From UBA7672 sp047601145 (lineage in GTDB: Bacteria > Pseudomonadota > Alphaproteobacteria > Caulobacterales > Hyphomonadaceae): a stretch of 64,000 nt of DNA. Within the stretch, counting starts at the first letter, position 1. The number at the start of each line of letters is the position of its first letter. The stretch lies in contig JASGJW010000001.1 in the NCBI GenBank assembly GCA_047601145.1, positions 1,178,001 to 1,242,000 of the forward strand. Reading direction: 5' to 3'. Below are positions 1-7,779 of the stretch, one piece after another. The position numbers were made by a program, and so were the translations under genes. The notes beneath the pieces were generated by a model. It saw nothing but the letters and a program-made list of their open reading frames with translations. It made no database searches and was not told the DNA's origin.

Positions 1-189
1 CAGGTGCTGGAGGAGAGCGGTTTCCCAAGCGAGATCGGGATCGCTCCTCGAACCGAGGCGGCCAACTGCGAGCTGATCCCGGATACGCACGCGCCACACG
101 TCATTGGCGGCGCCGCCGGCCAGCGGCTCGATACGAACAGCGTCCTGACCCCATTGACTGAGCGCATCCCATCCCGCCGGGGACATCAT
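1..189 (-). CDS. kinase-like phosphotransferase (APH/choline kinase type), 3' part outside the window
   Basis: Reads from an ATG at 189 (a second ATG follows directly) for 63 codons and then leaves the window. A GGGAG-like ribosome site lies about 5 bases upstream of the start. The visible N-terminus contains a segment of the form IEPLAGGAANDVWRV, which resembles the glycine-rich nucleotide loop at the start of aminoglycoside phosphotransferase/choline kinase family proteins, followed by a beta strand and a helix of the expected kind. No catalytic residues are in view, so the substrate cannot be named. Family assignment is an inference from this short stretch. Confidence 0.55.
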   Translation of the reverse strand, partial: MMSPAGWDALSQWGQDAVRIEPLAGGAANDVWRVRIRDQLAVGRLGSRSDPDLAWETALLQHL

Positions 190-343
190 GGACTCCCGTT
201 TCGCGAGGCTGCGCCTCGTCTTGCTTCAGTCGTGCAGGAAGCATTTCGACGGCGGTGTGGTAGCATGATTTCGATGGCCGGCGCAGCGCAACGGGCTGCT
301 GTCGGACCGGGACCGATCACGTCCGTAGAGATGCCGCCGCCGC

Positions 344-997
344 TTATGCCGCGGCTTCGGCGGGCTTCAGGCGGTTGAGGCCGAAGCGGCCGACGCGCCA
401 GAGCAGAAGCGCTGCGAGGATCACGGCGTGGGTCGTGGGGTCGCCGTCGATGACTTTCACCATCAGGAGGTTGTGGGCGACGGCGAGGATAGCGAGCGGG
501 TAGATCAGCCAGTGCAGGCGATCCCACGTCTTGCGGCCGAGGCGGCGGATCATGCCGTTGGTCGAGGTGATGGCGAGCGGGATCATGAGCGTGAGCGCGG
601 CCATCCCAAGCATGATGTAGGTGCGGATCGAGATGTCCTCCCACAGCTTGGCGAGCGACCATTCGCGGTCGAGGCCGAGGTAGGCGAGCATGTGGAGAGC
701 AGCGTAAAAGAAGGCCGCAAGGCCAATGCGGCGGCGGATCAGCGTGATGGGCGCCCAGCCTGTGATGTCGCGGAGGGGTGAGATGGCGAGCGTCACCAGC
801 AGGATGCGGATCGCGGTGTCGCCGAGATAGCGGTGCGTCCACTGAACCGGGTTGAACCCCATGATGTAGGGGTCCGTGTTGGTCAGCATCATCGTCCAGA
901 GGAAGGCGAGGTAGGCGAACGGCGCAATGAGCGCGACCAGCGTTAGCGGCTTCATCCAGTGCTTGCCGAAGGCGCGGAGATAGGGATTGGCGGCCAC
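344..997 (-). CDS. msrQ: MsrQ, haem-containing membrane subunit of the MsrPQ methionine sulfoxide reductase
   Basis: Encodes about 217 residues, the usual MsrQ length, as a multi-helix inner-membrane protein. MsrQ carries haem b and passes electrons from the quinone pool or flavin reductase to periplasmic MsrP. Visible family features are the segment WTHRYLGDTAIRILL, the motif RRRIGLAAFFYAALHMLAYL with a haem-ligand-type His, and WDRLHWLIYPLAILAVAHNL with two more. I chose GTG at 997 because its G is the last base of the msrP stop codon (TAGTG), giving the tight coupling normal for this pair. The frame stays open for 92 codons upstream, but that part lies inside msrP and reads as nonsense. 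Confidence 0.93.
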   Translation of the reverse strand: MAANPYLRAFGKHWMKPLTLVALIAPFAYLAFLWTMMLTNTDPYIMGFNPVQWTHRYLGDTAIRILLVTLAISPLRDITGWAPITLIRRRIGLAAFFYAALHMLAYLGLDREWSLAKLWEDISIRTYIMLGMAALTLMIPLAITSTNGMIRRLGRKTWDRLHWLIYPLAILAVAHNLLMVKVIDGDPTTHAVILAALLLWRVGRFGLNRLKPAEAAA

Positions 998-2025
998 TAG
1001 TAGTTCGCCTTGAGGTCCATGTCCTTGTAGAGCGCGCCGACCTGCTTTTCGTAGCCGTTGAACATCTCGGTGGCGCGCTTCTCGTTGAAGCCGCCCTTGC
1101 CGCCGATGACGCGCTCGGAATCCTGCGGCCAGCGCGGGTGGCGGACGTTCGGGTTCACGTTGGAATAGAAGCCGTACTCGTTGGCGTTGGCCTTGTTCCA
1201 GGCGGTGGCCGGCTGGGTCGCGAGGAAGCGGATCTTCACGATGGATTTTGTGGCCTTGAAGCCGTACTTCCACGGGATGACGGTGCGGATGGGCGCCCCG
1301 TTCTGCTTCTGCAGCGCCTTGCCATAGGCCCCGACCGCGAAGAGCGGCAGCTCGTTCATCGCTTCATCGAGCCGCAGGCCTTCGGTGTAGGGCCATTGCA
1401 GGACCGGGCGGCTGGCGCCGATCATCTCTTTCTTGTTGAGGTAGGTTTCGAACTGCACGAATTTCGCGGTGGACTTCGGCTTGAGCTTCGCGATCACGCT
1501 CGCCATCGGCACGCCGATCCATGGGATCACCATCGACCATGCCTCGACGCAGCGGTGGCGATAAACGCGCTCTTCGAGCTTTGAATAGTCGATGAGGCTC
1601 TGGAGGTCGTAGGCGCCGGGGGCGTCGGTCTCGCCTTCGACGGTGACTTTCCAGGGCGAGACGGTCATCAGGCTGGCATAGCGCGGCGGATCGTTCTTCG
1701 ACGTGCCGAACTCGTAGAAGTTGCAGTACTGCTCGAAGCCTTCCTGGATCGTGGCCTGGTCGGCGACAGCATAGCTGGTCTTCGCGGCCTTGAGCGTGGC
1801 GCCGGGAGCGGGCTGGGCCGCGCCGGGTTTGGCGGTTGCCTGCGGCGTCTGAGGTTCGGAGCAGGCCGGGAGCGCGCCGAGGATCGAGCCCGCGCCGATG
1901 AGACCGCCGGCGGCGATCACGTGGCGGCGGTCGATGAACATCTTCTCCGGCGTCACCTCGTCCTGCAGGGACTGGTAGTCCGGGTTGCGGCGGAACTTCA
2001 GCTCCATCTCGCGCTCCTCACTCAA
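997..2025 (-). CDS. msrP: MsrP, periplasmic molybdopterin protein-methionine-sulfoxide reductase
   Basis: Encodes 342 residues of the sulfite-oxidase-like molybdoenzyme that repairs oxidised methionines in envelope proteins. A twin-arginine signal is seen around residues 32-50 (DRRHVIAAGGLIGAG), so the folded enzyme would be exported by Tat. The molybdenum ligand is the Cys of YRHRCVEAWSMVIPWIG, at about residue 159, and this block is almost identical to the family consensus. It overlaps msrQ by one base. The ATG at 2025 is used here; the ATG seven codons in (MELKFRRNPDY) is an alternative start. Confidence 0.95.
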   Translation of the reverse strand: MSEEREMELKFRRNPDYQSLQDEVTPEKMFIDRRHVIAAGGLIGAGSILGALPACSEPQTPQATAKPGAAQPAPGATLKAAKTSYAVADQATIQEGFEQYCNFYEFGTSKNDPPRYASLMTVSPWKVTVEGETDAPGAYDLQSLIDYSKLEERVYRHRCVEAWSMVIPWIGVPMASVIAKLKPKSTAKFVQFETYLNKKEMIGASRPVLQWPYTEGLRLDEAMNELPLFAVGAYGKALQKQNGAPIRTVIPWKYGFKATKSIVKIRFLATQPATAWNKANANEYGFYSNVNPNVRHPRWPQDSERVIGGKGGFNEKRATEMFNGYEKQVGALYKDMDLKANY

Positions 2026-2135
2026 TTCGCTCTTCCTCTACGCATGACTTAGCGCGGCCGATCAACGGACCGAAGCGGTCTCACGCTATTGCGACATCGT
2101 GGAGGCAGTTCGCGCGGGCAGGTGCGAACAGGGCG

Positions 2136-2164
2136 TTGACATGGATACTGTGCGAAGCTATGTA
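2136..2164 (+). promoter_or_regulatory. sigma70-type promoter of the PadR operon
   Basis: A perfect -35 hexamer TTGACA (2136-2141) is followed by exactly 17 bases and TATGTA (2159-2164), a good -10 hexamer. It faces the small secreted protein gene at 2231 and the padR-like gene behind it. The -10 element overlaps the inverted repeat described next, so repression by occlusion is the natural reading. Confidence 0.7.
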
Positions 2165-2186
2165 TCGTGTCATACAAGGTGCATAG
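2158..2186 (+). promoter_or_regulatory. putative PadR operator, nested inverted repeats on the -10 region
   Basis: TGTAT-N6-ATACA forms a perfect inverted repeat at 2161-2176, and a wider pair CTATG (2158-2162) / CATAG (2182-2186) frames it. PadR-family repressors commonly bind AT-rich ATGT/ACAT-type palindromes and often control their own operon. The position over the -10 box and the padR-like gene 0.4 kb downstream support autoregulation. Binding is inferred. Confidence 0.55.
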
Positions 2187-2230
2187 ACACCAATATCAAC
2201 GCCAGACCCCTGTTAAAAGGAGCTTTTCTG

Positions 2231-2575
2231 ATGCGAGCCCTCCCCATGCTGCTTCTCTCGACCCTTGTGCTGATGACGCCGTCGGCCTTTGGGCAGGCGG
2301 CGGCCAATGCGGACACCTATCGCGAGATCCTCGCGCATGGCGTCGTCATCGTGCTGCCGGAGATGGAGATCGACGTGAAGTTCACGCCCGACGGCAAGTT
2401 CACCGCGCTGGGCGGGCAGTCGACGGGCGTGTGGAAGATCGACGGCGACAAGCTGTGCTCGACGCCGAACGAGACGCTGATGGAGACGTGCGGCGTCTAT
2501 CCGGCGGGCAAGAAATCCGGCGACACGTTCGAGCTCGTCGCGCCGAGTGGGCGCGTGACGGTGAGGATCCCGTAA
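2231..2575 (+). CDS. small secreted protein of unknown function, first gene of the PadR operon
   Basis: Encodes 114 residues with a clear Sec signal peptide (about residues 1-22, ending SAFGQA). The mature part is a small beta-rich domain containing VKFTPDGKFTALGGQSTGVWKIDGDKLC, the pattern seen in lipocalin-like or copper-resistance-like secreted folds, with two Cys residues. ATG at 2231 is chosen because AAGGAG precedes it at a normal distance and the signal peptide begins there; the frame is open for 44 more codons upstream across the promoter. The next gene starts three bases after the stop. No named function can be given. Confidence 0.7.
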   Translation: MRALPMLLLSTLVLMTPSAFGQAAANADTYREILAHGVVIVLPEMEIDVKFTPDGKFTALGGQSTGVWKIDGDKLCSTPNETLMETCGVYPAGKKSGDTFELVAPSGRVTVRIP

Positions 2576-2577
2576 GC

Positions 2578-2955
2578 ATGGCGGAGAAGCCTGAACGCCC
2601 CGAAGACGTCAGTACAAAGGTGGAGCAGGAGCTTCGCCGCGGGGTGATCGTGCTGGCGACACTCTCGCAGCTGCGCGAACCTCAGTACGGATATTCTCTC
2701 CGCCAGGCGCTCGCAGAGCGCGGCATGACGATCGAGGAAGGCACGCTCTATCCGCTGCTGCGTCGGATGGAAGGGCAGGGCCTGCTCGCGAGCGAATGGC
2801 GGATCGAGGATGGTCCGCCGCGCCGCTACTATACGCTGAGCCCGCAGGGCGAAGCGCTGTTCGCCAGCCTCACGCAGAGCTGGCGCAATCTTGTCGGCGT
2901 TGTCGACGGACTGATCGGCGAGGACAAGTCAACCAAGAGAAAGGCTGCGCCATGA
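2578..2955 (+). CDS. PadR-family transcriptional regulator
   Basis: Encodes 125 residues. The winged-helix core is visible: RGVIVLATLSQL, then YGYSLRQALAERGM, then the family signature EEGTLYPLLRRMEGQGLL and a wing ending PPRRYYTLSPQGEALF. It would repress transcription, probably of its own operon through the palindromes at 2158-2186. The stop codon overlaps the start of the following membrane protein gene (ATGA), a typical pairing in which a PadR regulator controls a membrane partner. The effector is unknown. Confidence 0.9.
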   Translation: MAEKPERPEDVSTKVEQELRRGVIVLATLSQLREPQYGYSLRQALAERGMTIEEGTLYPLLRRMEGQGLLASEWRIEDGPPRRYYTLSPQGEALFASLTQSWRNLVGVVDGLIGEDKSTKRKAAP

Positions 2956-3884
2956 GCGCTGCGAAGCCGGACGACCTGATCGAGGCGTATGTCGACGATG
3001 TCGTGAAGCGGCTTCCGGGCAGGCAGAGACGCGATGTCGGCTTCGAGCTGCGCGCGCTGCTGGGCGAGGAGTTGCGTGGGCGCGCGGGCGATGCGGGGCG
3101 CGCGCCCGACGAGGCGATGGCGCTGGAGTTGCTGCGGGGCTTCGGGCATCCCGAGGAGGTGGCGCTGCGCTATCATCCGCCGGGGCCGCCGATCATTCCG
3201 CCGCAGCACAGCCAGGCCTTCATGTGGGCGACCGTCATCGGCGTTGTGCTGCAATGGTCTGCGAGCCTTCCCCAGTTCGCACAGTCGGGCGTCTATAACT
3301 GGGTCGGCGCCTGGTGGACATCCTACGGGTTGGGCGCGTTCTGGTGGCCGGGCTTCCTCGTCAGCGTGATGATGGTGGCGGCTTTCGTGCGGCGGCGCTG
3401 GCCGGCGGGGCTGGATGTGTGGACGCCGCGCTCGGTCGACCGCGATCATGTAAACCGGCCGCTGTTCATGGCGGGGCTGGGGCTGGCGCTGATGGGCGTG
3501 GGGCTGTGGGTGCTGCTGGCGTGGTGGTCGATCACCAACCAGGGGGCGAGCCAAATCGCGAAGATCTTCGAGTTCGATGCGGACTTCATCGCGACGCGCG
3601 CGCCTGTGGTGCTGCTCTACTGGGCGGCGGCGATCTCGCTCATGGTGCTGGTGATCGTCGAGGGGCGCTGGCGGCCGCTGACGCGGAAGCTCGATGCCGG
3701 GCTGAAGCTGGTGTGCGTCGCAATGCTGGCGTGGATCGTTCTTGCCGGGCGCGTCTTCGTGCAGGAGCCCGCGAATGAAACAACCGAGGGCGTGATGGCG
3801 CTGCTGGCGATCGTGTTGCTGGCGCAGGCCGGGTGGACGATGTGGCGCGGGCGCGCGATGCGGGCGCCGGCGCTTCCGGTCTAG
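2952..3884 (+). CDS. membrane protein with N-terminal HAAS-like domain, PadR partner
   Basis: Encodes 310 residues starting within the padR stop (ATGA). The N-terminal 80 residues are soluble (LIEAYVDDVVKRLPGRQRRDVGFELRALLG is split over this part) and resemble the helical HAAS/DUF1700 type domain commonly encoded next to PadR regulators. Five to six hydrophobic segments follow, rich in Trp, including stretches near residues 90-110, 130-155, 175-195, 225-245 and 260-300. It probably works with the PadR protein in sensing membrane or small-molecule state. This role is inferred from context only. Confidence 0.75.
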   Translation: MSAAKPDDLIEAYVDDVVKRLPGRQRRDVGFELRALLGEELRGRAGDAGRAPDEAMALELLRGFGHPEEVALRYHPPGPPIIPPQHSQAFMWATVIGVVLQWSASLPQFAQSGVYNWVGAWWTSYGLGAFWWPGFLVSVMMVAAFVRRRWPAGLDVWTPRSVDRDHVNRPLFMAGLGLALMGVGLWVLLAWWSITNQGASQIAKIFEFDADFIATRAPVVLLYWAAAISLMVLVIVEGRWRPLTRKLDAGLKLVCVAMLAWIVLAGRVFVQEPANETTEGVMALLAIVLLAQAGWTMWRGRAMRAPALPV

Positions 3885-3928
3885 CGGATACGGCCCTAGC
3901 CTTTCCACCAGCTGATTCGGAGAGGCGC

Positions 3929-4342
3929 ATGCGCATCCTGCTGGGGTCGATCGTGTTGCTGGCGGCGGCGTGCGCGACGCCGGTCGAGCAGAACCCGGCC
4001 AATCCGACCACCGCGGGGCAGGCGCTGGCGCAGCTGGCGTGCCCGCACCGGATCGCGGAGGCGAGCGCCTGGGTGAACTACATGCCCGGGCCGGGACGGG
4101 GCAAGCGCGACCTCAATGTCGACGTGCGGCTGGTCGAGGCAACGGACACGGCGGTGATGTTGAAGTCGAGCGCATCGACGGGCGACACGCTGGTGCTGGA
4201 GATCCGCACGGCGCCGACGGCGCCGCTGGCTGGCCATGTCGCCTATCGCGAGCCAGCGCCAGAACAGCTCTACAAGAAGGTGAGCTTCTTCTGCCGGGGC
4301 GGGGAGATCTACTCGCTCAATGGGATTGGCAGGGTGTTCTGA
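3929..4342 (+). CDS. small lipoprotein or secreted protein, unknown function
   Basis: Encodes 137 residues. The start at 3929 (MRILLGSIVLLAAACATP) gives a signal peptide with a lipobox-like LAAAC, so the protein is probably lipid-anchored. The mature region has Cys in QLACPHRIAEASAW and FFCRGGEIYS, possibly a disulfide. It lies 44 bases after the PadR-partner gene in the same direction and may be co-transcribed. I do not recognise the family. Confidence 0.65.
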   Translation: MRILLGSIVLLAAACATPVEQNPANPTTAGQALAQLACPHRIAEASAWVNYMPGPGRGKRDLNVDVRLVEATDTAVMLKSSASTGDTLVLEIRTAPTAPLAGHVAYREPAPEQLYKKVSFFCRGGEIYSLNGIGRVF

Positions 4343-4432
4343 CCCTCCGCGCCCGTCCGCCGCATTTGCTGTAAAGCCGTGTCTCCTGTAGATGCCCCCT
4401 GTCGGGCCGGGTGGCCGTTGCAGGGAGTGTGC

Positions 4433-5257
4433 ATGCGTCTGGGTTTCTTTGGCGATGTCGTCGGCCGGGCCGGCCGTGCAGCTGTCGCCGAGCATCTGCC
4501 CCGCGTGCGCCGGCAACTGGGTCTCGATTTCGTCGTGGTGAATGGCGAGAACGCAGCGGGCGGCTTCGGCATCACGTCCTCGACCGCAGCTGAACTGTTC
4601 GATGCGGGCGCCGACTGCATCACGCTGGGCAACCATTCCTGGGACCAGGCCGAGGCGCTGACCTTCATCGATCGCGAAACGCGGCTGCTGCGGCCGTTCA
4701 ACTATCCGCAGACGCTCAACATTCCCGGACGCGGCGCGCAGCTGTTCACGACGGCGAAGGGCCAGCGCGTGTTCGTGATCCAGATCCACGGCTCGGCCTT
4801 CATGGAGTCGCTGGACGATCCAATTCAAGGCGTGCAGCGGGCGCTGGATGAAGCGCCGCTGGGGCAGGTGGCTGACGCAGTGATCGTCGAGATCCATGCT
4901 GAAGCGACGGCCGAGAAATACATCATGGGCCATTTCTGCGATGGGCGCGCGACGATGGTGGTCGGCGCGCACACGCACGTGCCGACAGGTGATGCGCAGA
5001 TCCTCGTCGGAGGTACGGCCTACCAGACTGACGCTGGCATGTGCGGGGACTATGACAGCGTGATCGGCATGAAGAAGGGTCCGCTCGTCCAGAGAGCATC
5101 AACCCGTCTGCCAACCGAGCGGAAATCGCCGGCGGAAGGCCCGGCGACGATGTGCGGCGTGTTCGTGGAATCCGATGACAGGACCGGGCTTGCCGTGCGC
5201 GTCGAGCCGATCCGCGTCGGCGGCCGCCTGCACGAGGCGATGCCGCGGATCGACTGA
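4433..5257 (+). CDS. ymdB: YmdB-type metallophosphoesterase (TIGR00282 family)
   Basis: Encodes 274 residues, the family length. Metal-binding motifs of the calcineurin-like fold are all present: FFGDVVGRAGR near the start (D8), VVVNGENAAGGFG (E39, N40), TLGNHSWDQ (N67, H68), an internal EIHAEATAEK and VVGAHTHVPTGD near residue 190. Characterised members are cyclic-nucleotide phosphodiesterases that affect biofilm and stress behaviour; in alphaproteobacteria the gene commonly neighbours yebC and the formyltetrahydrofolate cyclo-ligase gene. Here yebC is 6 kb away and the cyclo-ligase 56 kb away. Start 4433 follows GGGAG and matches the family N-terminus. Confidence 0.92.
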   Translation: MRLGFFGDVVGRAGRAAVAEHLPRVRRQLGLDFVVVNGENAAGGFGITSSTAAELFDAGADCITLGNHSWDQAEALTFIDRETRLLRPFNYPQTLNIPGRGAQLFTTAKGQRVFVIQIHGSAFMESLDDPIQGVQRALDEAPLGQVADAVIVEIHAEATAEKYIMGHFCDGRATMVVGAHTHVPTGDAQILVGGTAYQTDAGMCGDYDSVIGMKKGPLVQRASTRLPTERKSPAEGPATMCGVFVESDDRTGLAVRVEPIRVGGRLHEAMPRID

Positions 5258-5353
5258 TCTCGCGTCCGTCAATTGTCGGTATCGCAGCGATCCGCTACGA
5301 CTTCTCAGGCACCGGCCCGGACGGGGACGGGGATAAAGTCTGGGAGGACGTTC

Positions 5354-5434
5354 ATGCGCATGAAACTGATGGGGACGATGGCGGTTGCGGCGGTGATCGC
5401 TGCGGCTTGCCAGACGATGGGGGCGCCCCGGTGA
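5354..5434 (+). other. detached lipoprotein signal peptide, out of frame with the methyltransferase-like gene
   Basis: From ATG 5354, preceded by a good GGAGG at 5343-5347, the frame reads a signal peptide ending VIAAACQTMGAP with a lipobox-like AAAC, then stops at TGA 5432. The long methyltransferase-like frame downstream is shifted by one base. Adding one G to the G5 run at 5419-5423 would join both frames smoothly as ACQTMGGAPVTASS. This indicates a single-base deletion, either real or a sequence error. Confidence 0.6.
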
Positions 5435-6159
5435 CGGCGTCATCACCCAACATCGTCGCGGCGATCGGCGACAAGGCGCGGCCGCAGGATACGGCGTTCG
5501 ACGCCTCCTGCATCGGCCAGGCCAATCCGTGCGCGGGGGTGAAGCTCGATCCGCTGCGCAAGCCGGGCGAGATGATGGCGTTTGGCGAAGTGCGCCCCGG
5601 CATGAAGATCGGTGAGCTGATCCCGGGCGGGGGCTACATGACCAGGCTTTTCTCGAAGGCCGTGGGCAAGGAAGGGAAGGTCTATCTCTTCAACGGACCG
5701 GCGGCGAACGGACGTGCGCTCGGCTTCCAGCCGATCCTCGATGACAAGGCCAACTATGCCAACGTCTCCTTCGTGCAGACGGATTTCGCGACGCTGGCCT
5801 CCCCCGAGCCGCTCGATCTCATCTGGACCTCGCAGAACTATCACGACATGCACAACCCCGGCCGCAACCTCGACATCGGCGCGGCCAACAAGGCGATCTT
5901 CAACGCGCTGAAGCCGGGCGGCATCTATGTGGTGCTCGATCACGTCGCGGCGGCGGACACGCCTGGAGGCGTCAATGCGCAATTCCACCGCATCGTGCCG
6001 GACCTGGTGAAGAAGGAAGTGCTGGCGGCGGGCTTCGAATTCGTGGGCGAGTCGACGGTGCTGCGCAATCCGAATGATCCACACGACAAGACGGTGTTCG
6101 ACGATTCGATCCGTCACAAGACGGATCAGTTCATGATGAAATTCAAGCGGCCGGGCTGA
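5407..6159 (+). CDS. SAM-methyltransferase-like protein, probably an exported lipoprotein with its 5' end frameshifted
   Basis: The in-frame part begins with TTG 5407 (or GTG 5431) and gives about 250 residues. It contains the methyltransferase motif I-like IGELIPGGGYMTRLFSKAVG, a motif II-like acidic stretch, LDLIWTSQNYHDM and LKPGGIYVVLDHVA, as in class I methyltransferase folds found on secreted proteins of this kind. No good ribosome site precedes TTG 5407 or GTG 5431. The true start is most likely ATG 5354 in another frame, which adds a lipoprotein signal. The gene is therefore either inactivated, phase-variable, or affected by an indel error. A terminator follows at 6184. Confidence 0.7.
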   Translation: MPDDGGAPVTASSPNIVAAIGDKARPQDTAFDASCIGQANPCAGVKLDPLRKPGEMMAFGEVRPGMKIGELIPGGGYMTRLFSKAVGKEGKVYLFNGPAANGRALGFQPILDDKANYANVSFVQTDFATLASPEPLDLIWTSQNYHDMHNPGRNLDIGAANKAIFNALKPGGIYVVLDHVAAADTPGGVNAQFHRIVPDLVKKEVLAAGFEFVGESTVLRNPNDPHDKTVFDDSIRHKTDQFMMKFKRPG

Positions 6160-6162
6160 GGC

Positions 6163-6678
6163 TCAGCGGCGTGATTTCGGAGAGGGCGGCTTTGCGGCCG
6201 CCCTTTTTCTTTTGGGTAAGAGCTCGCCGGGTGTGAAGGCGATCTCCTTCCACTTCAGTCCCTTCTTCTCGAGCGCCTGCGCGATGATGTGGCGGTGGCA
6301 TTTGAAGCCGTCGCCGCAGAAGCAGAGGAGCGCGGTGGGCTGGTCGCGGATGAGTTCCTCGGCTTCGAGGAGCGCGAGCTGGGCTTCTGGGCGCTGGAAC
6401 GAGGCGTCGTAGATGCGGCGGAATTCGTCCATGTGGCCCGCGCGGTTGGCGATGCGTCCGGCCTTGGGCGTGCCAAGCGGGCGGAGATGGATGTAGCTGA
6501 TGCCTTCTTCGTCCAGCGAGGCGGCGAGGAGTTTCTTCGAGAAGCCGGCGCGGCGAGAATTGGCGACATCGCGCGTGTCGATTACGCGGGTGACGCCTGC
6601 ATTCTGGAGCCCCGTGATGAGACCGGCGAGCGTGGTGCGCTCGTAGCCGACGGTGAAGAATGTGCGCTGTTTCGCCAT
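6163..6678 (-). CDS. DUF488 family protein
   Basis: Encodes 171 residues starting at ATG 6678 (MAKQRTFFTVGYERTT). DUF488 features are clear: the N-terminal FTVGYERTTL strand, VIDTRDVANSRRAGFSK, the block IHLRPLGTPKAGR, and the C-terminal LLCFCGDGFKCHRHIIAQAL with the Cys-x-Cys and Cys-His pattern typical of the family. The molecular role of DUF488 is not well established. The C-terminal tail is basic (KRKRAAAKPPSPKSRR), and its coding DNA also contains the terminator of the opposite gene. Confidence 0.85.
   Translation of the reverse strand: MAKQRTFFTVGYERTTLAGLITGLQNAGVTRVIDTRDVANSRRAGFSKKLLAASLDEEGISYIHLRPLGTPKAGRIANRAGHMDEFRRIYDASFQRPEAQLALLEAEELIRDQPTALLCFCGDGFKCHRHIIAQALEKKGLKWKEIAFTPGELLPKRKRAAAKPPSPKSRR
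6184..6208 (+). terminator. rho-independent terminator of the methyltransferase-like gene
   Basis: GGGCGGC (6184-6190), a six-base loop and GCCGCCC (6197-6203) form a stable stem directly followed by five T residues. It lies 25 bases after the stop at 6159, inside the 3' end of the convergent DUF488 gene. Confidence 0.75.
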
Positions 6679-6712
6679 GAGGCGAAGATAGGGACGCAGA
6701 GCACACCCGCAA

Positions 6713-7678
6713 CTACTGCGCGGTTGCGGCCTGCTTTGGATCGTCTTTCGGTTTGTCGTCCTTCTTGTCGTCCTTCTTGGGCGGCTTCTGCTTGCCAAGG
6801 CGGGCGGCCTGGAGGATGTGGACGATCGAGTCGTTGCCTTCATGGCAGGCGTAGTCGAGGAACGGGCCGGTCGTGCGCGTGAGCGTGAGTTCGGCAAGCC
6901 ACGGCGCGGTGTAGAGCGCTGGGTCCTCGATCGTGAACTGGTAGGAGATCGTGTCAGGCGAGATCAGGCGCAGGCGTTCGATGACGCGGCTGCCCTGGCT
7001 GACCAGAGCGGCGTTGCGGAAGAGGAGGCCGCCGGGCTCGACGGCGGCAAAGTGGTCCGTCTCGATGACAAGCGTGTCGCCGTCCCAGTGGCCGTTGGAA
7101 TCGCCGGTGCGGGTGCGGATGACGGAAGGATGCGGCCGGCCGGAGAGATCGACGATGCGGGTCGGGTCCATATCCTCTGCCGTGATGACAAACGCATCCG
7201 GCGTCTGGACGAACAGATAGGGGATCACGACATTGACGGCGCGGATCGGCGCGTGCGCAAGACTGTCGATGCAGCGCTCGGCGGGATCGCGCTCCTCGGG
7301 GTTGTCGTATTCGGGGCGTTCCTGGTTGCGCGCGGCGCGGGCGAGCGTCGTGAGCGGCAGGCGACCGTCGGCGGGCATGACGATCCACGAGCTGCGCAAT
7401 TCTCCGTTCACCGAGAGGAGGGCGGTGCTGTGGTAGGAGTCGAACTCCGGATCGTAGACCTCGCCCGGATCCTCCAGCATTTTCTTGGAGGCTGCGGCGG
7501 CGTCTTCGGGCGCGATGACCAGAGACTTGAAGTCCTTCGGGCGCTGCATCGGCGTAACGGTTTCAGCGACCCACAGGCCCTGCAGATCGGGCTTGCCGTC
7601 GGGCGTGCGGGGAAGTTGCGCGAGCGCTGCGGGCGCGAGCGCGCAAGCTGCGAGCGCGGCGGTGAAGACCCTGCGCAT
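6713..7678 (-). CDS. secreted protein of unknown function with the TPDGKPDLQGLW motif
   Basis: Encodes 321 residues with a Sec signal peptide (residues 1-20, cleavage after ALA). The mature start RTPDGKPDLQGLWVAET and later GHWDGDTLVIETDHF are hallmarks of a large family of uncharacterised secreted proteins common in sphingomonads, caulobacters and acidobacteria. The last 30 residues are a Lys/Asp-rich low-complexity tail (KKDDKKDDKPKDD), likely disordered. It probably acts in the periplasm; no enzyme activity is evident. Divergent VanY-like and DUF488 genes flank it on the same strand. Confidence 0.75.
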   Translation of the reverse strand: MRRVFTAALAACALAPAALAQLPRTPDGKPDLQGLWVAETVTPMQRPKDFKSLVIAPEDAAAASKKMLEDPGEVYDPEFDSYHSTALLSVNGELRSSWIVMPADGRLPLTTLARAARNQERPEYDNPEERDPAERCIDSLAHAPIRAVNVVIPYLFVQTPDAFVITAEDMDPTRIVDLSGRPHPSVIRTRTGDSNGHWDGDTLVIETDHFAAVEPGGLLFRNAALVSQGSRVIERLRLISPDTISYQFTIEDPALYTAPWLAELTLTRTTGPFLDYACHEGNDSIVHILQAARLGKQKPPKKDDKKDDKPKDDPKQAATAQ

Positions 7679-7779
7679 GGGAGACGTCCCTCCTGACCCG
7701 GAGGGAGAATACCTCGATCAGGACGCTTTGCGCAGGTGTTTCTTGCGGTGGGACATTGCCCTCGCGGACAAGGCGAACC

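Noticed and set aside
2099..2230. Longer start for the secreted protein before the PadR gene
   Set aside because: It would run through the promoter and operator and place 44 residues in front of a signal peptide.
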